Below, in pieces: positions 13,301 to 24,149 of a stretch of 64,000 nt of DNA. Position 1 is the first letter of the stretch; each line of letters opens with the position of its first letter. Source of the DNA: Siphonodentalium dalli (taxonomy: Eukaryota > Mollusca > Scaphopoda > Gadilida > Siphonodentaliidae). A program made the position numbers and the translations under genes. The stretch covers positions 47,067,797-47,131,796 of the forward strand of contig CP136061.1 of NCBI GenBank assembly GCA_032622095.1, read 5' to 3'. The notes under the pieces are model-generated. The model was not told where the DNA came from, made no database searches, and saw only the letters and a program-made list of their open reading frames with translations.

Positions 13301-16300
13301 CAGTTGCTAATAATATAATATCACAGGTTATATTTAAATGCTAACAGGGAATGCTTATTTTGTAGACTGACCTAGAAACCACCGATTATGCTTTGGAAGG
13401 CGGCGCGACAAGGAACTTTGAAGCTTCAAAGACGGCAGAACTCATGGCTAAAACAGAGCAAGAAAGAGTGGAGCAAGAGGAACTCAACAACCCTATGAAG
13501 GTATGATAGATATTCAAGCTAATGTCATTAACTGGTTAGGTTAGAAATGTTCACCTGTCCACCTGTCACTATTTCTGTTTGATAGGTGGATTATTGTGTT
13601 AACTGCCACAAGTGACGGATGACCTTAATCTACTGGCTCTTTGAAATGTAGAATAATATCTTCTTGTTTATTAGAGACATCTCTTAATTTGATATTAGCC
13701 AGGTGCAGCAACATGTACATCATTACATGTAACTTGTAACGTGTTCTGCTATTGCCAATGGAGCCTGAGGTCTCTTGACTCACATGATAATTTCTCCTAG
13801 ACGTAAACGGTCAAACTGTTTAGAAGTTTTGTGACTATACAAAACTTGTATTAAAGAGGAATAATCCAATCTTCTGATAACCAAATGAGCTACCATTGCG
13901 GTGCATAAATATATTTGCCTGCGAGAAAGCCAGTTAAGCGTGTTGCTGGTCGTATTGTGGCCGCTTGTCCACGACTATTATTTACAAGTTTCGCTAGACG
14001 TTAGCCGATATCTATAAATGTGTAGGTTTGATGCCGTACAATCATCTTAGCAATACCATAGTAACACACATTACAAGTTACACATCTCCATAGCAATACC
14101 GTAGTAACACATGTTACAAGTTACACATCTCCATAGCAATACCATAGTAACACATGTTACAAGTTACACATCTCCATAGCAATACCGTAGTAACACATGT
14201 TACAAGTTACATGTCTCCATAGCAATACCGTAGTAATACATGTTACAAGTTACACATCTCCATAGCAGGCCCCACGCTAGGAGGCGACTCAGGCAAAATT
14301 CTCGCCCACGGATGTCCGCAAGGCGAAAACGAAGACGCCTTCCAAATTTGACAAAACTAGCTTAGGATTTACGGTAATTTTACCGGTGAAAATCTGACTC
14401 GTTTTGCAAAAAAAAAATATATCTAGATAGACTCAACTGTGCCAACGAGGCATTTTATTTATCAATTATACATGGTGTACCCTATCCACATATTCTAATC
14501 AGGTTGTGTGCTTTTGGAAATGGCAAATTGCTCTGACCAACGAAGTTTATGATGAGCTACTGGTTCGTTTTAAGGAGACTGGAATTTAGACCTTACTTTG
14601 TTCCGTCGGGTCATTTTGTAACCGCAAATTGTATAGCCATACATGGACACCACCGCTCATGCAGTAGCCAATGTGAACAAATAATAATGTCTTTGAATTT
14701 AAACTAAAACATATCTATGAATTTTCAATTTTACAAAAGTAGTTTGTGTCGGACTCCGTTTCCCAATCAAACTTTTTAACTTTTTGGAATTGCATATTTT
14801 ATATGTTTACAAACAAGAACACATGCTTGCTTACTATTAAACACAGATGTTTGAATGTGCATTGGAAGTACTTTTAATGGTCTTAGTTAAATCAAACATC
14901 TACATAATAAACTATTACTATCCAAACTCATTTAAAAGGATTAATTTGTGTCAAAACTATGTGTTTGCAAATTACAATAATATTGTTGTCAATCTATCGC
15001 TCAGGCCACGTGCGCAATATACGTCTGTCAACGGTTGCAAATTAATTGCATGTAGGCCTACTTTGTTACAATGCAGGTATTTAAATAACCTGCTGGTTTA
15101 TATTATTAGCTCAACTGGTCTCTGTTAAGAACACATTACTAGTAATCAATACCTTTTGTGACACAGCTATCAAACTCGTCAAGTTTATTGCTTTAATCGG
15201 ATTATCATCAGACATCACTGATGGCATATGGTCCTGATGATGCTACTCAACAATAAACTCGTTCGAAACAAAATTAAAAGCTTTTACACCTCCTTAATTA
15301 GTCCTTATTGTTTATTTTAACGGACACCCACATTACAACAGTGGCCAAAAGCCATTTCCAAAAAATTTAAATTTATAATAACAATTCAGATATTAAAAGT
15401 TATGAAGTCAACAATTAATTTCTTCAGATAAAGTCAACACTGACAACAGTTTAAAAAAAATTTAAGTTATAAATTTAGTTAAAATTTCAGATTATCGATC
15501 TATACAGGTGCTATACTTGTGTTGTATCTTGCAAAATATGTTTTATCTTGTTGTTTTATCTTATTTATTAATGTCATAAATAAAGCAAATTTTGAAAATT
15601 TCTCCCTGAAATCTCCCTAAATTTCCTGAAGTCTCCCTAAATTTCCTGGAGGGAGACTTCAAGTATCCCTGTTCTGAATCCCTAGCCTGAGGCCTGCTCC
15701 ATAGCAATACCATAGTAACACATGTTACAAGTTACACGTCCCCATAGCAATACCGTAGTAACACATGTTACAAGTTACACATCTCCATAGCAATACCATA
15801 GTAACACATGTTACAAGTAACATGTACGTGTGGCCGAAGCTGGCTATTATCAGATCAATTTCATGTTATTTATCATGACTTGTTCACTAACAACTCTAGA
15901 ATTCTGAATGAGAATGAAATAATCAGCCCTCGAAATTAGAATGCCAAAAGAAATGTTAATTTCAAAGGCTGAAATAATTGGGTGAGATTATTAAATGCCC
16001 AGTTTTAGTGAATAAGCTGAAAATATTAAACCCCAAAATTCTGTATATATTCTTTCTGATTATTGTAATACAGATTAAAAATATTATTTCTTTATTATTC
16101 CCTAAGACATGTTATGATCCCACATTATATACAAAAAAAATATGAGGCGACAGAAGCAAAAAATTCTACCTGTCTCCATGACAAGTAAAATTTTAAGAAT
16201 ATTTTGAGTTGTGTTACCAGGCTCGTGTGTTCTATTCCTTAAAAAGTCGTAAGATACTTTCTATTTCATGAATAGCAAGATTTGATAAGAGCTTTCAATT

Positions 16301-19300
16301 ATTTTTTTGCTGAACATGTAAAATGTTATACCATGAATTAATTAATATTATAATTTCTTACACATAGCACACACATATTTCTCTTAAGGTTGTCTGATTA
16401 TAATGTGGGAATGTTTTAGTCCAAAATTATAACTACCATAACTACCTGCCCCCGGAAGTATCAATTAAACTATTGCTATACATGAACAACATGCTTAAAA
16501 TATTTAACAATAGTATGATGAAATGAAATGAATAAAAGCTGGAGATGTTCTAGAACTCCCCAATTCTCTAACCAATACCTCTGTTGTAGGCCCTTGAAAA
16601 CCGAACGAAGGCGAGTCGATTTGAGATGGACCAGATAGAAGCATTAGGAGAGCTGAAGGAATTGAACACGCGCCACGCTAAAGTGGACTACAGTGAAATG
16701 TTAGAAGTGTACAAGGTTTACGAGGAGAAACTATCCAAGCTACAAGATGAAGAAGATGAAAAATTAGTTCAGTAAGTTTAATGCTTTGGTTAGCCAGAGT
16801 GATGTCTATGCAGACTAAAAAATAAATATAGAATGTGTCGCTTAAACTTTATTAAGTATGATGGAAATTTGAGCATCTATTGATGAATTAATTTAAGCCA
16901 CCATATTAGCTCCATATTATATTTTTCAATCACCCAAAACTTGAACTTATTGCAGGAAAGCTGTCAATTTAAGAAGTTTTTCATTTATTTTTTTTATGAT
17001 GCCAAATCAGTGTTCACAGTGCAGAAATTATTCCTTGATAGTATTTGAAATTGTTCTTGTCAAAATAGTTTAATGATGTTTTTTCTTATTTTATATCAAT
17101 TACTAAGAAAATGTTCCGAAATGAAAAAAATTATGTCATTTGGGCAATATTCATAGTTAATTGCATCATGAATTTAGTACTAACATAATAATTTTTATGG
17201 GAATTCCAAACAAAATAGTTATGTTGCTGAATATGTGCCAATTTATTGGTCACAGAACAGTCATTGATTTTCAAAGTATGATTCAACAGAATTTGTCTAA
17301 AACTTATTTTTATATTATACACACTATATTTGATTGGCTTTATACTAATATTTAATTTTGGGAATGCATTTTGATGTCCAGATAATTTAATAATGTAAGA
17401 AATTACCTTGGCCTCTTTTTCTACAGCTATTAATCTAATATCATCATGTTTATAAACAGCCTACCTTTTCATACGTATAATGCAAAGCCAGTATGTTGTA
17501 TATTTCTGTATAGTACTTTTCTAACAAATTAGTGTGTTTTTTAGATCATTATTTGGCAAGAAAGAAACCATGAAAAGACTGAATGACTCGGACAGTGATG
17601 ATGACGAACCTGTTAATAAGAAGTTAAATATGGGATCTAAAGCTACAGATATCCTCACAGAGGTAAGCTTTATGTTGAATACTTTATCTCTTATCCCCTT
17701 TGTATGCACATTATCGACGACAGTGTACATCACACATTTATGATATCCATGTGTTGCAACCAGCGATTATAAGACAATAGGTTAATTGGTCGAATGTTAA
17801 TGATGAGCAGGGGATTACTTGGTTGTTCGGCTTTGTTGCCAACTAAGACGTAGGATGAAATAATATGTATGCTATGATTGCTGTGATGACAGATACTTAT
17901 AAAGTTTGATAAATGTCTTAGCAAAATTAAATTAAATTTCTGGTGTCGCTTAGATATTTATTGTTACTTTGATATATATTAATAATACTAGCTTGTTTCA
18001 CTTGCTCAATATACCTGTGTGTGTGGTTGGCTTTTACATTGTATCAAGCATTGAAATAGGGTGCCTGTCATTTGCAGAATGAGGTCCCCAGAGGGTGAAT
18101 TTCACCCTCTGGGGACCTCATTCTGCTTACACCTCAGCAGAATGAGGTTCCCAGAGGGTGAATTTGGTGATGCTAGCCCGCTATGCGGGGTAGCATCACT
18201 AAATTCACCCTCTGGGGACCTCATTCTGCAAATGACAGACACCCTATTTCAAGGCTTGGATTGTATAACAACAATAACAGATGAGAATTTCCTTCCAATT
18301 TCCCCAATTATATACCCTCAATTAAATTTGGCAAATCATTTTGAAATTTGGCCAAAAAAAAATTCATTTGGCAAAATTTTTGGCAAGAGAAAATTTGGGT
18401 CCAGCGCCAACCCTGGCTTTGGGCCCTGAACAAAAACTGTGCCTTTTATATTCGTCGGAATTCTGGAATCAGAAACGGAATGTCAGGAAAAGGTATATTG
18501 CGTTATCTTAAATGAAACTATTAAAATATTTCACGAACTGCTTTCTCTTTATTTTAATCATCAAAATTATGTAGTACCATAAACCACTTCAGAGCGACAG
18601 CAGCTCTAGATTTGCTTCCCATGGTCTACAGTTGCATTTATTATGCTGACTAAAATGACTAAAAAAATTGAACGGGCACAAACAAAATGATCTCAAATTT
18701 ATGAAAAAAAAACCTGTATTTTCAGCAAATTCAAAACTAAGGAAAATTATTACTCTGCGAATTTGAATATGAGTAAGGTATTATCAGACTGTTACACCAG
18801 TAGAGTTACACATTTTACAATGCCTTCAATATGTCAGAGGGTTACTATGGGTCCATTCTATATAAATGTCCTCGAGCCTTTTGACATTAAATTTATATAG
18901 TTATAGCTTTGGCAGTATGGGCTCTGTCAATGAATTCTCAATCTTGGTGGGCAGGGTCAATGGAAAGTTCATATTACCTGCATAAGTCTTCAATAGCATT
19001 TATTCATTTTTCACAAGAATAACACATCTCGATTATCATCATCACCATCAGCACATACAATCACTTCAAACAACATCTACAGACTGGCATAGTCTGCACA
19101 CATAACACAGAGAGTGTTATAATACACCAGTATAGGCATAGAATAGGCCCTGCAACCAAATGCAAATATATTACCATTTGCATACATGATAAGCACGCAT
19201 GTGTGCATACACAAATATATGTTAAAGGAACTTGAGGAGTTCCTGAAAATACAAGAGATGCCAGATATCCAAACTATCTAATTGAGATATCTACAAACTG

Positions 19301-20540
19301 GCATCTCAGGTTATCGGGAGATAACCTCACAAAAGTAATCACATTAAAATATAATTAAAATAGGAAATATATTCCTAACTATTGGGCTGTATATACTTTA
19401 TGTCAAAATGGACAAACTCTATGCTAATTTACTTGAAGACAAAAGTATTAATAAAAACATGATTATAACGATAAAATATAGAAACTGTGAACATACCAGT
19501 TCAATGGGACATAGGCCACTATGTCAGCATAATCTGTGTTCAACCATAATCTTCAACCATAACCATAACTTGACGACATTTAGATGACAAAATAAACTGA
19601 AGACTTGAAGACAGTACTTTCTGACAAGACAGGTAAACAATCTGGAAACCCCGCGAAATATTTGACCTTTGATAATTTATGCGCCGGCTATGTGTCATCC
19701 AATCAGCAGAGGGCTTACCTGTGGTATTTGAAATAGCAGTACTAGAGCGTTTAGCATTGGGCTGAAGTGACAGAGTAATAGTTACAGGGACGGATCGAAA
19801 ACAGCAAAGTTGATAGGGTAAACGGGATGTCGTAAATACCGGTGATATGGATGAATATGTTAGCTGCTAATTGTCAGTATTAACTTGTATTAGTTGTAAA
19901 AAACTAGGGCTAAATTACACCGTCACAAATATATACCTAATAATTCCTGCTTTCATCACATTGTTGCCTGGCTCTGGTGAACAAAATAGTACAAATTTTA
20001 CAATGCCTTCGAGATTTATTGAAGCCAGAGTGAACAAAATTAGATTATGTTATCATGCAATATGTTCTTGTGTGGTAGACCATCAACTAACTTTTAATTC
20101 TATTACAGGAGACAAAGGAACCTCAAGAGATGAAATCGTCTATTTCTAAACCAAAAACAGTGAGACCTGTATCAAATAAGCAGAAACTCTCTCAACTGGT
20201 GAAAAGGAAACCTGTCACTTCAACTAAAGAGACTTCAGACAATGTTACGAAAGAGACAACAGCAGTGCCACAGAAAGAGAAGAAGAACAGTGATCCTTCC
20301 TTATCAACAAAAGACTCAACAATCCTTCTGGCAGAAAGAGGGACAACCTCTGTGTCACCACTCGAGAAAACTTCACAACCAGAGCCGGCTCAAAACGGTG
20401 TCGGGAGGGCATCCACTTCAGATGATGGACCTTTTCGTAATAAATCAGAATCTGCATCACTAGTTAGAGCGACTGTGCCATCTGGTGGAGGTTTAAGTCT
20501 TCTGGGGAACTACTCTGACAGTGATAGTGAATCAGATTGA
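1636..20540 (+). CDS. YJU2: YJU2 / CCDC94 splicing factor, complete, 7 coding exons, 378 aa
   Basis: The coding exons are 1636-1659, 11182-11282, 12124-12268, 13366-13500, 16590-16771, 17545-17662 and 20109-20540 (TGA at 20538-20540). Every intron is GT..AG and phases are compatible (0,2,0,0,2,0). The product begins [20 protein letters not shown], the hallmark start of YJU2, a step-one spliceosome factor that helps dock the branch helix for the first transesterification. Cys43, Cys46, Cys80 and Cys83 form the conserved two-CxxC zinc site (CNTC and CPRC). GATRNF and [14 protein letters not shown] are further family blocks (about residues 103-141). Residues 145-200 are helical and charged. The C-terminal tail is Lys/Ser/Thr-rich and ends in an acidic SDSDSESD. 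It is somewhat longer than the human protein (about 323 aa), mainly in the tail. Exon 1 encodes only eight residues and is followed by a 9.5-kb intron full of repeats. No AATAAA was seen close after the stop. Confidence 0.93.
1848..1944. repeat. Fragment of a dispersed repeat with TCTGTCCGTC-type core
   Basis: The stretch includes CTGTCCGTCTGTCTGTCCAT and GATGTCTGTTCAGGTTAT. The same wording recurs at 6610-6660, where it runs on into ACTTGAACAGTAGTGC. It is interrupted here by the CG-rich element that follows. Confidence 0.55.
1945..2176. repeat. CG-rich tandem/inverted repeat element (ACGCGGTCGTAACG motif), copy 1
   Basis: The motif ACCGCGTTACTCCAACGCGG and its complement alternate several times, so the block can fold into several hairpins. 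The left end, CCTTCTCAAAAGTAATGGCC, matches the right end of copy 2 (near 6445-6465) in reverse complement. It is very rich in CG in an otherwise CG-poor region. Confidence 0.65.
2451..4003. repeat. Region bounded by a 30-bp inverted repeat; possible element
   Basis: AGGCCAAATAAAAAAGATAA at 2451 continuing to TTTCCG at 2480 is repeated in reverse complement at 3974-4003 with about one mismatch. A weaker copy of the same word begins at 8719. No coding sequence was seen between the arms. They could be the ends of a 1.55-kb element or two independent insertions. Confidence 0.4.
3161..3488. mobile_element. Palindromic MITE with TA target (AAGGGGTACTG termini)
   Basis: The left half (AAGGGGTACTGTACCCTGAA...) returns in reverse complement up to CAGTACCCCTT at 3488 with scattered mismatches. 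It is flanked by TA at 3159-3160 and 3489-3490. The interior words CTCAACAGAATATATGCAAC and ATGAATGGTGCAAACAA appear on both arms. A half copy lies at 8936-9110. Confidence 0.7.
4010..6225. other. YJU2 intron 1 part, no gene or recognised element
   Basis: AT-rich sequence with an A17 run near 4034 and scattered ACATGTAC words. Short reading frames are present but none has recognisable content. Confidence 0.5.
6226..6466. repeat. CG-rich tandem/inverted repeat element (ACGCGGTCGTAACG motif), copy 2
   Basis: Repeated words include AACGCGGTCTGCGTTA, CAACGCGGTCGTAACG and ACGACCGCGTTA. The right end, GGGCCACTTATTTTGAGAAGG, matches the left end of the 1945 copy in reverse complement. It sits inside the dispersed repeat that resumes at 6467. 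Confidence 0.6.
6467..6764. repeat. Two tandem units of a ~145-bp dispersed repeat
   Basis: The words ACTTGAACAGTAGTGC, GGATCTCAAT and TAGAGTTAT-TCATCTT occur in order at 6475-6600 and again at 6650-6750. A third unit (7373-7500) lies after the element inserted at 6765. Confidence 0.6.
6765..7317. mobile_element. Element with poly-G/poly-C termini and ~10-bp target duplication
   Basis: The left end is G16 (6767-6782) followed by TCAGAAAAAATTTCAGGCAC; the right end is C33 (7284-7316). The reverse complement of the right end reads G-run, TAAAAAAAAAAAATTCCAGC, ACGTATG, so both ends share the G-run, an A-rich tract and (A/C)AGGCACGTATG-like sequence. CTGAAAATAT flanks both sides (6755-6764 and 7318-7327). 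The interior includes one copy of the CATGGCTGCCAGCAGCCAT satellite unit (about 6985-7090) and no coding sequence. Confidence 0.65.
7505..7600 (+). repeat. Probable tRNA-derived SINE head
   Basis: CTCAGTAGCTCAGTCATAGC resembles a Pol III A box, and GGAAGGTTCCTGCTCTG, about 45 bp later, resembles a B box. Pairing is too poor for a functional tRNA, so a SINE remnant is the better reading. Confidence 0.35.
7684..8545. mobile_element. Non-autonomous hAT-like element with 8-bp target duplication
   Basis: The termini are TAGGGCTAAGTGAATCG and, in reverse complement, TAGGGGTCTGCGAATCG. Subterminal GAATCGAATC-type repeats lie at both ends. ATTTCAAT is duplicated exactly at 7676-7683 and 8546-8553. 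The 184-codon open frame across it has no transposase features. Confidence 0.82.
8936..9110. repeat. Half copy of the AAGGGG MITE
   Basis: AAGGGGGACTGTACACTAAA followed by CTCAACAGAATATATGTAAC and CTCTATGAACGATGCAAACA parallels the left half of the element at 3161-3488. Confidence 0.55.
9480..9775. repeat. Inverted-repeat region with a CRE-like palindrome
   Basis: TTCTATTTTATACGGAATT (9642-9660) and its exact complement (9739-9757) flank a further imperfect inverted pair built on CACTAAATTC. Upstream, TGACGTCA (9530-9537) is a perfect CRE-type octamer in a CG-containing stretch. It may be a degraded MITE; a regulatory role is not shown. Confidence 0.45.
9776..11181. other. YJU2 intron 1, mostly unique AT-rich sequence
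   Basis: 9871-9975 contains GGCTGAATTGGTCATTGTC and AAATGTTCAAAAAGTCACCC, words shared with repeats at 51.7, 52.9 and 53.6 kb. The rest shows nothing recognisable up to the exon 2 acceptor. Confidence 0.5.
11608..12131 (+). repeat. 43-bp minisatellite abutting and overlapping YJU2 exon 3 acceptor
   Basis: About twelve units of TTAACAGGTGCAAGACATAA-AAATCTAACACAGAATAGTACTG (43 bp) run up to the exon. Each complete unit contains AACAG followed by GTGCAA(G/C)AC. The real exon 3 begins at 12124 with AACAG|GTGCAACAC, so the array carries eleven intronic copies of the acceptor and the first nine exon bases. Some units have TCATCAG instead of TTAACAG. Confidence 0.85.
12404..12878. mobile_element. 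Inverted-repeat element with internal subrepeats
   Basis: GGGTCATTGTCACACGG at the left and GTGACAATGACCC at the right are inverted. Inside each end, three copies of a GATCACATTTGTAGCCAG-like word occur in opposite orientation at the two ends. The middle is non-coding. No clean target duplication was found. Confidence 0.6.
12965..13020. repeat. Short hairpin (GGGGACAGC)
   Basis: ATTGGGGACAGCGTAAGCAG pairs with CTTTCTGCTGTCCCCAAAAT across a short loop. It may be a MITE remnant. Confidence 0.4.
14045..14265 (+). repeat. 43-bp minisatellite in YJU2 intron 4, left part
   Basis: The unit reads CCATAGCAATACCGTAGTAA followed by CACATGTTACAAGTTACACATCT (43 bp), about five copies. It is interrupted at 14265 by a transposon and resumes at 15697. 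Confidence 0.8.
14266..15696. mobile_element. 1.43-kb hAT-like non-autonomous element splitting the minisatellite
   Basis: The left end is CAGGCCCCACGCTAGG, and the right end in reverse complement is CAGGCCTCAGGCTAGG. CTCCATAG is duplicated exactly on both sides (14258-14265 and 15697-15704). The interior is AT-rich and carries no transposase-like frame. Confidence 0.82.
15697..15830 (+). repeat. 43-bp minisatellite in YJU2 intron 4, right part
   Basis: About three units of the same CCATAGCAATACC(A/G)TAGTAA repeat, continuing the array at 14045-14265. Confidence 0.78.
15831..17544. other. YJU2 introns 4-5 flanking exon 5, unique AT-rich sequence
   Basis: Outside exon 5 (16590-16771) this is plain AT-rich intron without recognised repeats or RNA genes. 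Confidence 0.5.
18045..18258. mobile_element. Palindromic hAT-type MITE (CAAGCCTTG family)
   Basis: The termini are CAAGCATTGAAATAGGGTG and its near complement ending CAAGGCTTG. Inside, GCAGAATGAGGTCCCCAGAG alternates with its complement four times, giving nested hairpins. The flanks are CATTGTAT (18037-18044) and GATTGTAT (18259-18266), an 8-bp duplication with one mismatch. It lies in YJU2 intron 6. Confidence 0.8.
18267..20108. other. YJU2 intron 6, remaining sequence
   Basis: AT-rich without a recognised gene. It contains a short inverted stretch around 19250-19330 (CCAGATATC/GATATCT, GGTTATCGGGAGATAACC). Confidence 0.5.
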
Positions 20541-20755
20541 TAACAATTGTCGTATACATGAAAATTCTTTGAAAATAACTGATGGCAGATATATTGAATT
20601 GATTCTGACTGTTTGGCTTCGGCAATCCGCTACGGCAAACCTTTGATGTGGCCCAGTTTGCTTCAGCAAATGGCTTCGGCATTGCTGATTTCTGTAGCCG
20701 ATTATGAAGGCTGGGGGTTCATATGTGTCCTTAATAACCTGGAATAGCCTTGTGT

Positions 20756-20922
20756 TTAATCCTTTCATGATGCGAGCTGTGGCATGGTGCAGCATTGAAT
20801 ACCCTGTGCCAGTGCATTCTCTTATATATGTGAGTCTCCCATAGGAAACCTTGCATATATAAGACAATGCATTGGCTTAGAAGGTCAAGGTAAATATTGT
20901 TAAGCCAATGTATTCCCTTATA
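20756..20922. mobile_element. Truncated TTAA element with divergent hairpin module
   Basis: TTAATCCTTTCATGATGCGAGC at 20756 resembles the TTAA-CCCTTTCATGATGGGAGC termini seen elsewhere. CCCTGTGCCAGTGCATTCTC begins a hairpin that closes at GCATTGGCTTA (about 20811-20879). The right end is missing; a retrotransposon fragment follows directly. Confidence 0.5.
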
Positions 20923-21786
20923 CAGGACATAGGTGTCAAAACGTACCTGAAAATATTCTTGACCTGTGTGTGCCCAGTTATGGATTATGCATCCGCTATT
21001 TGGGGATATCGTAAATACTCATGTATAGATATGGTGCAAAATCGAGCGTTAAGATACTTCCTTGGGGTCCACAGATTTTGTCCGCTTTTAGCTGTAAGTG
21101 GGGAATTTGGTATTCATTCGAGTCAAGTCCGAAGATGGCTTAACATGGCAAGACTATGGAATTATTTTATACACATGCAAGATGACAGATTAGCAAAAAT
21201 GGTTTTTCTTTGGGATCTCATGAATAATAGCGATGGATGGTGTGCATCATTTAGTAGTGTTTTGTCGGAAATAAATATGACAAGCACCTTTGAAAACCTA
21301 CAGATATGTAATATACATGACCTCGAACGAGAGCTTTTCGCATTTAAACAGAAAACTTGGATTGAAAAAATGACATATGTACCAAAGCTACGCACATACA
21401 GACTCTTTAAGAAAAATTATGCTATTGAAAAATATATTCCCATGAATATGTATAAGTCCCACCGCTCCATACTTGCACAAATTCGATGTGCGATTTTACC
21501 TCTGCGGATAGAAACCGGTCGTTTTAGAAACGAGAAAATCAAACAAAGAATCTGCATTATGTGCAGCTCTGACAAAGTTGAAGACGAAAAACATTTTCTT
21601 TTGTATTGTCCCTTTTACAATGACATCCGGATGTCTCTTTTAAATTCCGTCCCAAGATATATTAACGACATGTTTAAAACAGACCACATTGACGACTCTT
21701 TTAGTGAGCTAACGTTATTTCCCCGACAACTAGCAAAATTTCTTTTTGATGCTTTTATGCGAAGAAAACGATTCATATACAGGTAA
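20923..21786 (+). mobile_element. 5'-truncated non-LTR retrotransposon (LINE), C-terminal part of the reverse-transcriptase protein
   Basis: An uninterrupted frame ends at 21786. It encodes the post-catalytic region of a LINE ORF2: VMDYASAIWG followed by MVQNRALRYFLGVH, then a downstream helical region and a cysteine/histidine zinc-knuckle-like block (ICIMCSS, VEDEKHFLLYCPFYNDIR). The YXDD catalytic core is absent, so this is a 5'-truncated copy. The frame is intact over about 285 codons, so the insertion is fairly recent. The 3' tail after 21786 is not poly-A. The clade is uncertain. The nearest ATG (20908) falls in the preceding hairpin element and is not the original start. Confidence 0.72.
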
Positions 21787-21959
21787 ATTATACACCAAAC
21801 GTATCAACATATAAGAATACAAAATATATAAACCCGAATATCTCCAAATTGTGTAAGATTAAAATGAAATTCTCTACTTTATATTCTCTTTATATCATCA
21901 CTGAGGATAGTCCACATGTGTTGGACCAAACCAAGTACATACTTACATGTATACTATTA

Positions 21960-24034
21960 CCGTACTGACCCGGGTTTAGGCCCAGGGGGCCTTTGTTTTA
22001 TTTGAGCTCAAAAACACAAGTGGGCTTAAACTCGGATATGGCCCTTTGCAAACCAAAAATCCCAAGAAATCGAGACAGTAAAACTGATGAAATAGATGAA
22101 AGCCGATCTAACGCCGAGTATCGGGAAATATACCCGGCTTCCAGATAAATGACACCATTTGACTAATTTGTAAACAGTGTGGGTTATCGGTAAATCCCGT
22201 ATCTATAGTCTATACTATATAATATAGTAGTCTAGACTATAGTTTATATCAATGTTGAGACCAGTCTGAGTAAACTCATACCTAAATATTCATTACAACA
22301 TTGAATATTAGGTCTGACGGATAACATCGCTATCTCATTTCCAAGTCCTCGGGATTCCGTAATCTGATTGATTGCGTAAATTATTTTCCGTCCAATGAAA
22401 CCGTATGGGTTGATAAACAAGTGTTAATGGGCGGAGACTCCCATAATGTCACCTCTAAATATCATTCTGAACTCCTCGACCTGTGACCTCTGCGGCTGAA
22501 CTCCTCGACCTGTGACCGCGACGAGGTTTGCCGAATGCTCTAAATATAGTAACAGAGCGGAATTTCGAGGCTTGCAAATTCAACAGAGACAGAAAAAATG
22601 GCTTCGAAATTATATATTCGGTACGATTCTGATTAATTTGAAGGTTGTGCTGGACCTGATAGATAGGCCTGCGTATGATACCAACTTGGCCTCCCATAAA
22701 TATAAATAGAACTTTACTCAAGTCCGTGTATTTGATTTACTTTATTGTAACATACATGGTTTGCAAATCGACAAATTATTTGCCGTAAAAAAAAAGTCAT
22801 CTGAAAGTCAAACACCGAGGAAATGACTTAATTTTATGCTTTTAAATAGTTCTAAAGCATCATTTTTGATGACGACCTTATTTTTTGCTCTCGGATGCAG
22901 CTTTCCCGTTGATGCAGCGAGTTCATCTCCCGAAAAAAGAATAGTCGCACACACGACAAATATTATCTTCTGTAAGTTTTAATGTCGCGACACAGGCCTT
23001 CTGTGGGTTGATGAGTCGGCGAAGCACAACAAATAACACGTGGGGACACCTGTCAATCATCGATGTATTTTAAAAAATCCGTGACGTCATTTTGGGGAAG
23101 CTCTTCGCTGAATAGAAATGGTTTTGGCTACATTAGCTCCAGACTCTATATTTCAAATATAGAGTCGACGTTCACCCAGACTGTGTTGAGACTTAATCGG
23201 ATTAGAATAATAAACCCGGCGCTTTATTCGTGATCCGTTGTCCGCATAGAGGATGTTACAATAGCGACTAATTGCATGTTTAACAAAAGCCAGTGAGTGT
23301 AATTAATTAACAGTATTGACAAAAGACAGGACGATGTATTTCTGCTAAAAGCATGTGTTTGAATATTTAGAGTTATTGCTCCTAAACTGTTTATACTGTA
23401 AAACGTGAACAAAATGCAGTTTAAAAATGTTAATGTCGATAACCTTTATTTTGGTTTCGAGTGTATAACGCATTGACATAGTTTGGAAGGCATGGTTGTT
23501 GAATGACAAGTTCCCCTTCTGCCCCATTATTATACCCATGGTGTTAACACTGTGTTTACATAACCAGGAAGCCAGTTCTTTGTGTTTGGCCACATGTAGG
23601 AACATACCGACGTTGTCACTGAACACGAAAATATGTTTTTACAGTACCGTGGTTGGACAGGTTAGTTTTGCACGCGCTTGGCTTTTGAAGCACTCATGTT
23701 TATCGCGTTTTCAGATATGATGTCTGTTAACGATTGGTTTCCCCGGGAAGTATAATTGAATAAACAAATGAGATTTTAAGATTCACTTTATTTTATTGAT
23801 TATTCTCACTTGCCTACAAAGTATAATTTTTCCGTTTTTAATATAAATATTATATTTGTCGAGTTCGTCAATCTTTATTGCTGTCTACAAGCCGATAGAA
23901 AATACTTACTTACCACTGCTGAAATTGAACAAAATTTGGGGTGGGCCTAAACTTGAATATACCCCTGTGCATGGAATTTGGCCAAAAGATATGGGTGGGC
24001 TTAAACGCGGGCATGGGCCTTGAGCCGGGTCAGT
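21960..24034. mobile_element. 2.07-kb element with CCGTACTGACCCGG termini
   Basis: The left end CCGTACTGACCCGGGTTTAG and the right end CCGGGTCAGTACGG are inverted and flanked by TA. Subterminal GTGGGCTTAAAC words lie in both ends (22020 and 23993). A tandem GAACTCCTCGACCTGTGACC duplication lies at 22469-22520. No transposase could be recognised. Confidence 0.6.
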
Positions 24035-24149
24035 ACGGTAAGCGTGACATATAGGCCCTATGGGCCGGGTGCTAATTGTAATTGAAATATATATATATTA
24101 ATGATTTATGTATTGCACATGTCACATTAATAAATGATTATCTCTCTCT

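Noticed and set aside
18061-18429. 122-codon frame
   Set aside because: Its first half is the palindromic MITE body, which is read as similar peptides in every copy of that family.
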